In this document: positions 5,327 to 7,052 of the stretch, one piece after another
Layout: every line of letters begins with the position of its first letter
How positions within the stretch are numbered: position 1 is the stretch's first letter
DNA from: Verrucomicrobia subdivision 3 bacterium UBA7542
Lineage (GTDB): Bacteria; Verrucomicrobiota; Verrucomicrobiia; Limisphaerales; UBA11358
Length of the DNA stretch: 7,052 nucleotides
NCBI GenBank assembly: GCA_002479245.1
Contig: DLMG01000002.1
Span: 6,025-13,076 of the forward strand
Direction: 5' to 3'
Translations under genes and position numbers: made by a program
Notes under the pieces: generated by a model
Seen by the model: the letters and a program-made list of their open reading frames with translations, nothing else
Databases searched by the model: none
Told to the model about the DNA's origin: nothing

Positions 5327-5932
5327 CTACTTCATAATGGACGGCTCTTCGGATGGGATCAGGGATTTATCGTCTCCGAGTGGGCCGGAGAATCCAACAT
5401 AAAATGTGGTGATCTTGTTACCGCCAAAGGCATCGTGATAGCGAACTGTGCCACGGACATGATGGACAATCTGTTGGGATTCCAGCAACCGAAACACTGC
5501 ATCTCCAAGCGGTGCCGGCTCTCGCATCCAGATATGCTGTGTGTTTCCGGGAGCGATTGTGCCGCCGTCAGCAATAGCAGAGAAAAACCAATTGCGGTCG
5601 GAAGAATTTGGGGCGGACGATGCCACCGAATAATCAACTCCGTCAATAAATGCCGGCGTCTTTCCGGTGTTCTTAATCTCGGCTATAAAAGTAATGCGAT
5701 CTTGGGCGGTGAATGGCTTGGCTATCCCAAAGGTATCTGCGCTAACCCATGCTCGCTCGTCGTCGGCAAACTGCTGTTTTTGAGTCTGCCACTGGAAAAA
5801 TCCAAGAACGAAAACAGCAGAAGTGGCTATCAACGCCAAAATCCCTATTGGTGGCTTAACCCACATCCAAAACTTCTCATACTTGCCAAGGCATGTATTG
5901 TCATGGGAATGATTTTTGTTTTTTGGGGGCAT
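5327..5932 (-). CDS. Single-pass membrane protein of unknown function (cassette gene)
   Basis: A 201-aa protein with one transmembrane helix at about 28-47 (PPIGILALIATSAVFVLGFF). The motif DDERAWV (57-63) follows, and then a mainly beta soluble domain with TFIAEIKNTGKTPAF, TIAPG and VRGTVRYHDAFG. This layout is common among uncharacterised bacterial proteins in which a TM anchor carries a soluble domain with ERAWV and Y-x-D-x-FG motifs; no function is known to me. The soluble part is probably periplasmic or outer-leaflet, because Lys/His-rich residues precede the helix. The start lies 104 bases into the cassette, which is long for a cassette leader, and it overlaps the stop of a 24-codon ORF as TAATG. 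A 257-codon + strand ORF covers the same region but begins inside attC; I reject it. Confidence 0.78.
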   Translation of the reverse strand: MPPKNKNHSHDNTCLGKYEKFWMWVKPPIGILALIATSAVFVLGFFQWQTQKQQFADDERAWVSADTFGIAKPFTAQDRITFIAEIKNTGKTPAFIDGVDYSVASSAPNSSDRNWFFSAIADGGTIAPGNTQHIWMREPAPLGDAVFRLLESQQIVHHVRGTVRYHDAFGGNKITTFYVGFSGPLGDDKSLIPSEEPSIMK

Positions 5933-6006
5933 TATAGGAAAAGCATTTTGATGCTTGTTTTGGCGCTTATTGTTTTTTCTTTTGGCTGGTTTGTTTGGCT
6001 ACGCAT
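5932..6006 (-). CDS. Possible 24-aa leader peptide ORF upstream of the membrane protein gene
   Basis: ATG at 6006 to TAA at 5932 encodes a 24-aa basic peptide (MRSQTNQPKEKTISAKTSIK, then MLFL). Its stop shares one base with the next start (TAATG), an arrangement that allows termination-reinitiation. No ribosome site is evident before it, and nothing supports the peptide itself as functional. It could equally be noncoding leader. Confidence 0.3.
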   Translation of the reverse strand: MRSQTNQPKEKTISAKTSIKMLFL

Positions 6007-6030
6007 GTTTTGAACCCATACGCGAATGAC

Positions 6031-6129
6031 ACCTAACGAAAAAAGCTGAGCCACCGCCGACTCGCGACGTGAACCGCGACAGCGGAACTGTAAGCGCCAA
6101 CGGCGGTTGGCTCCGGCGACTTGTTAGCC
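6031..6129 (-). other. attC: attC recombination site (99 bp)
   Basis: On the - strand GGGCTAAC ends at 6123 (R'') and GTTAGGT starts at 6037 (R'). L'' GAGCCAACCGCCG (6113-6101) pairs with L' CGGCGGTGGCTC (6059-6048) apart from one extra A in L''. The centre holds two small hairpins, ACAG/CTGT and CGCG/CGCG. Over the 77 aligned bases it differs at only four positions, without indels, from the partial site at the right end. Confidence 0.88.
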
Positions 6130-6136
6130 CACATGG

Positions 6137-6961
6137 TCATAGCTGAACATCAATATCCAAAGTCTGGCTGCCTCGAATGACTCTGACGGGAACCTTCTGC
6201 CCGACATACGATGGCAACAAATCAATAAACTGCTGAACTGTCTCTACCGGCTTATCGGCAAACTGAATGATAACATCACCCTCCAAAATATTGGCACGAA
6301 ATGCCGGACTATCAAGCATCACGATGTCAACCAGAACGCCCGTATTGCGCTGAAGCGTGCTCCGCATCGCGTCAGGAATCGGCGCAAGCCGAGCACCAAA
6401 AATGCCCGGCTTCATGCGTCGCCAGAATAAAGCTCCCTGCTCATAAACCTGGCGCGAGTATGGAACATACTGTGTGCTGAAAGTGCCGGGTGTGGTCGTG
6501 GTGGAGGTGCCGGAATAATTGCCATAAGCATAGCCGCCACTACCGTAAGCGTTGGCGGTGCCATAGGTCTGTGTCGTGTAAGTCTGCCCCGCCTGATACA
6601 AAGGAAGTGCCATGACTCCCGCCTCGGTGTGAGAAAACTGCGTGGAGTATAGCACAATATCTGCGCTGACCGCCTTCGCCTGCCACATCAACTGCTGCTG
6701 GCCAACCAATCCGCCACTAAATGCAGCGATGCCGATGGGAACATATCCCTGCTCCTGCAAGTGCCGGCCATCCGTGCGAAAGTCTGATGTCGCGATAATC
6801 CGTGGCTCGCCTGAATGAGGAAGCAATCGCTGCTGCACGGCAACCGGCCACTGGTTCGTGTAGTTCTGGTAAAACCGTGCGTATGGATTGGTCGCACAAC
6901 CCGTCAGGAAACTGACTCCCAAAAGTGCGGCGAGTAGAATTGATGCTCTCATAGTTTTCAT
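6137..6961 (-). CDS. PDZ-domain lipoprotein (cassette gene)
   Basis: A 274-aa predicted lipoprotein. It has a charged N-region (MKTMR), a hydrophobic core (ASILLAALLGVSF) and lipobox LTGC with Cys22 as the lipidation site. Residues 60-110 contain GYVPIGIAAF and a segment AKAVSADIVLYS. Residues about 127-168 are a low-complexity Thr/Gly/Tyr-rich linker. Residues about 206-274 form a PDZ domain (GVLVDIVMLDSPAFRANILEGDVI, read in two parts, then the QTLDIDV end strand). No trypsin-like protease domain is present, so it is probably a binding or scaffold protein in the envelope. The start at 6961 is 17 bases into the cassette; 6952 is possible. An upstream extension to 7042 would translate attC and is wrong. 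The stop TGA lies within the conserved cassette-end octamer. Confidence 0.85.
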   Translation of the reverse strand: MKTMRASILLAALLGVSFLTGCATNPYARFYQNYTNQWPVAVQQRLLPHSGEPRIIATSDFRTDGRHLQEQGYVPIGIAAFSGGLVGQQQLMWQAKAVSADIVLYSTQFSHTEAGVMALPLYQAGQTYTTQTYGTANAYGSGGYAYGNYSGTSTTTTPGTFSTQYVPYSRQVYEQGALFWRRMKPGIFGARLAPIPDAMRSTLQRNTGVLVDIVMLDSPAFRANILEGDVIIQFADKPVETVQQFIDLLPSYVGQKVPVRVIRGSQTLDIDVQL

Positions 6962-6972
6962 GCGCGAATGTG

Positions 6973-7052
6973 GGCTAACGAAAAAAGCTGAGCCACCGCC
7001 GACTCGCAGCGTGAACCGCGACAGCGGAACTGACAGCGCCAACGGCGGTTGG
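6973..7052 (-). other. attC: attC recombination site, partial (cut by window end)
   Basis: The R' box GTTAGCC (6979-6973 on the - strand), the L' arm CGGCGGTGGCTC and the centre match the 6031-6129 site. The R'' box and part of L'' lie beyond 7052. Its presence shows that at least one more cassette, or the attI end, lies to the right. Confidence 0.8.

Larger units (their letters stand above)
4474..7052 (-). mobile_element. Integron gene-cassette array (three cassettes, reading right to left)
   Basis: Three units read on the - strand. Each begins TTAG, carries one main gene and ends in an attC: about 6978-6037 (942 bp), 6036-5183 (854 bp) and 5182 to about 4474 (709 bp, attC decayed). Each unit's first bases are complementary to its own last bases before attC, as expected if it circularised: TTAGCCCACAT with ATGTGGGCTAA, TTAGGTGT with ACACCTAA, TTAGGCGGCAT with ATGCCGCCTAA. 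All genes have the usual polarity, with attC after the stop. The attI/integrase side would be to the right of the window. Both recombinases in the window are of phage/island type, so no integron integrase is seen. Confidence 0.85.

Noticed and set aside
5240..6013. 257-codon + strand ORF with a hydrophobic, signal-like N-terminus and a hydrophobic C-terminus
   Set aside because: It starts inside an attC site, opposes the cassette polarity and is antisense to the 201-aa protein, which has a coherent TM-plus-domain layout. The hydrophobic ends arise from the complement of the attC loop and of a Lys-rich leader.
6962..7042. N-terminal extension of the lipoprotein to an upstream start
   Set aside because: The added residues translate attC DNA, and the internal start at 6961 gives a clean lipoprotein signal peptide.

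Overview
The window looks like accessory DNA of a bacterial chromosome: two tRNA-targeted integrative elements placed head to head, followed by part of an integron gene-cassette array. The organism cannot be fixed from the sequence. Moderate GC, weak Shine-Dalgarno use in most genes and environmental-type attC sites would fit a Verrucomicrobiota-like or other environmental Gram-negative (a lipobox lipoprotein is present), but that is inference.

Positions 1-1839 (+ strand) are the integrase end of element 1: a small charged hypothetical protein, an AlpA/Xis-type DNA-binding protein and a 436-aa tyrosine recombinase. The genes overlap, and the recombinase starts at a TTG with a strong ribosome site. 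Positions 1779-4120 (- strand) are the integrase end of element 2: a zinc-ribbon protein, a zinc-ribbon/HTH protein, a second Xis-type protein and a 434-aa recombinase homologous to the first. A good sigma70-like promoter lies at 4147-4174, and two of the gene junctions are 4-base ATGA overlaps. The two integrase genes converge and overlap over a 27-bp tRNA 3'-end fragment (1785-1811, probably tRNA-Ser, - strand), which I read as the attachment core shared by both elements. Short GTGAC-type repeats with exact 10-bp phasing flank this core on both sides in mirror orientation and are candidate recombinase-binding sites.

Positions 4121-4506 hold the promoter and otherwise little that can be recognised. 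From about 4467 to the right end there is a cassette array read on the - strand. Three cassettes, each with one main gene, are separated by attC sites at 5177-5302, 6031-6129 and 6973-7052 (cut by the window end), with a decayed attC-like remnant at 4467-4513. The gene products are a uracil-DNA-glycosylase-like protein, a single-pass membrane protein of unknown function, and a PDZ-domain lipoprotein. Each cassette has matching ends (TTAGGCGG/CCGCCTAA, TTAGGTGT/ACACCTAA, TTAGCCCACAT/ATGTGGGCTAA). All three also share the octamer ATGACCAT at one fixed distance from the attC. No integron integrase is visible; by cassette polarity intI/attI would lie to the right of 7052, unless this is an integrase-less cassette cluster.

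The tRNA fragment is on the - strand, so an intact tRNA target is expected to the right of element 2. The cassette array may therefore lie inside element 2. This is an inference that flanking sequence could test.
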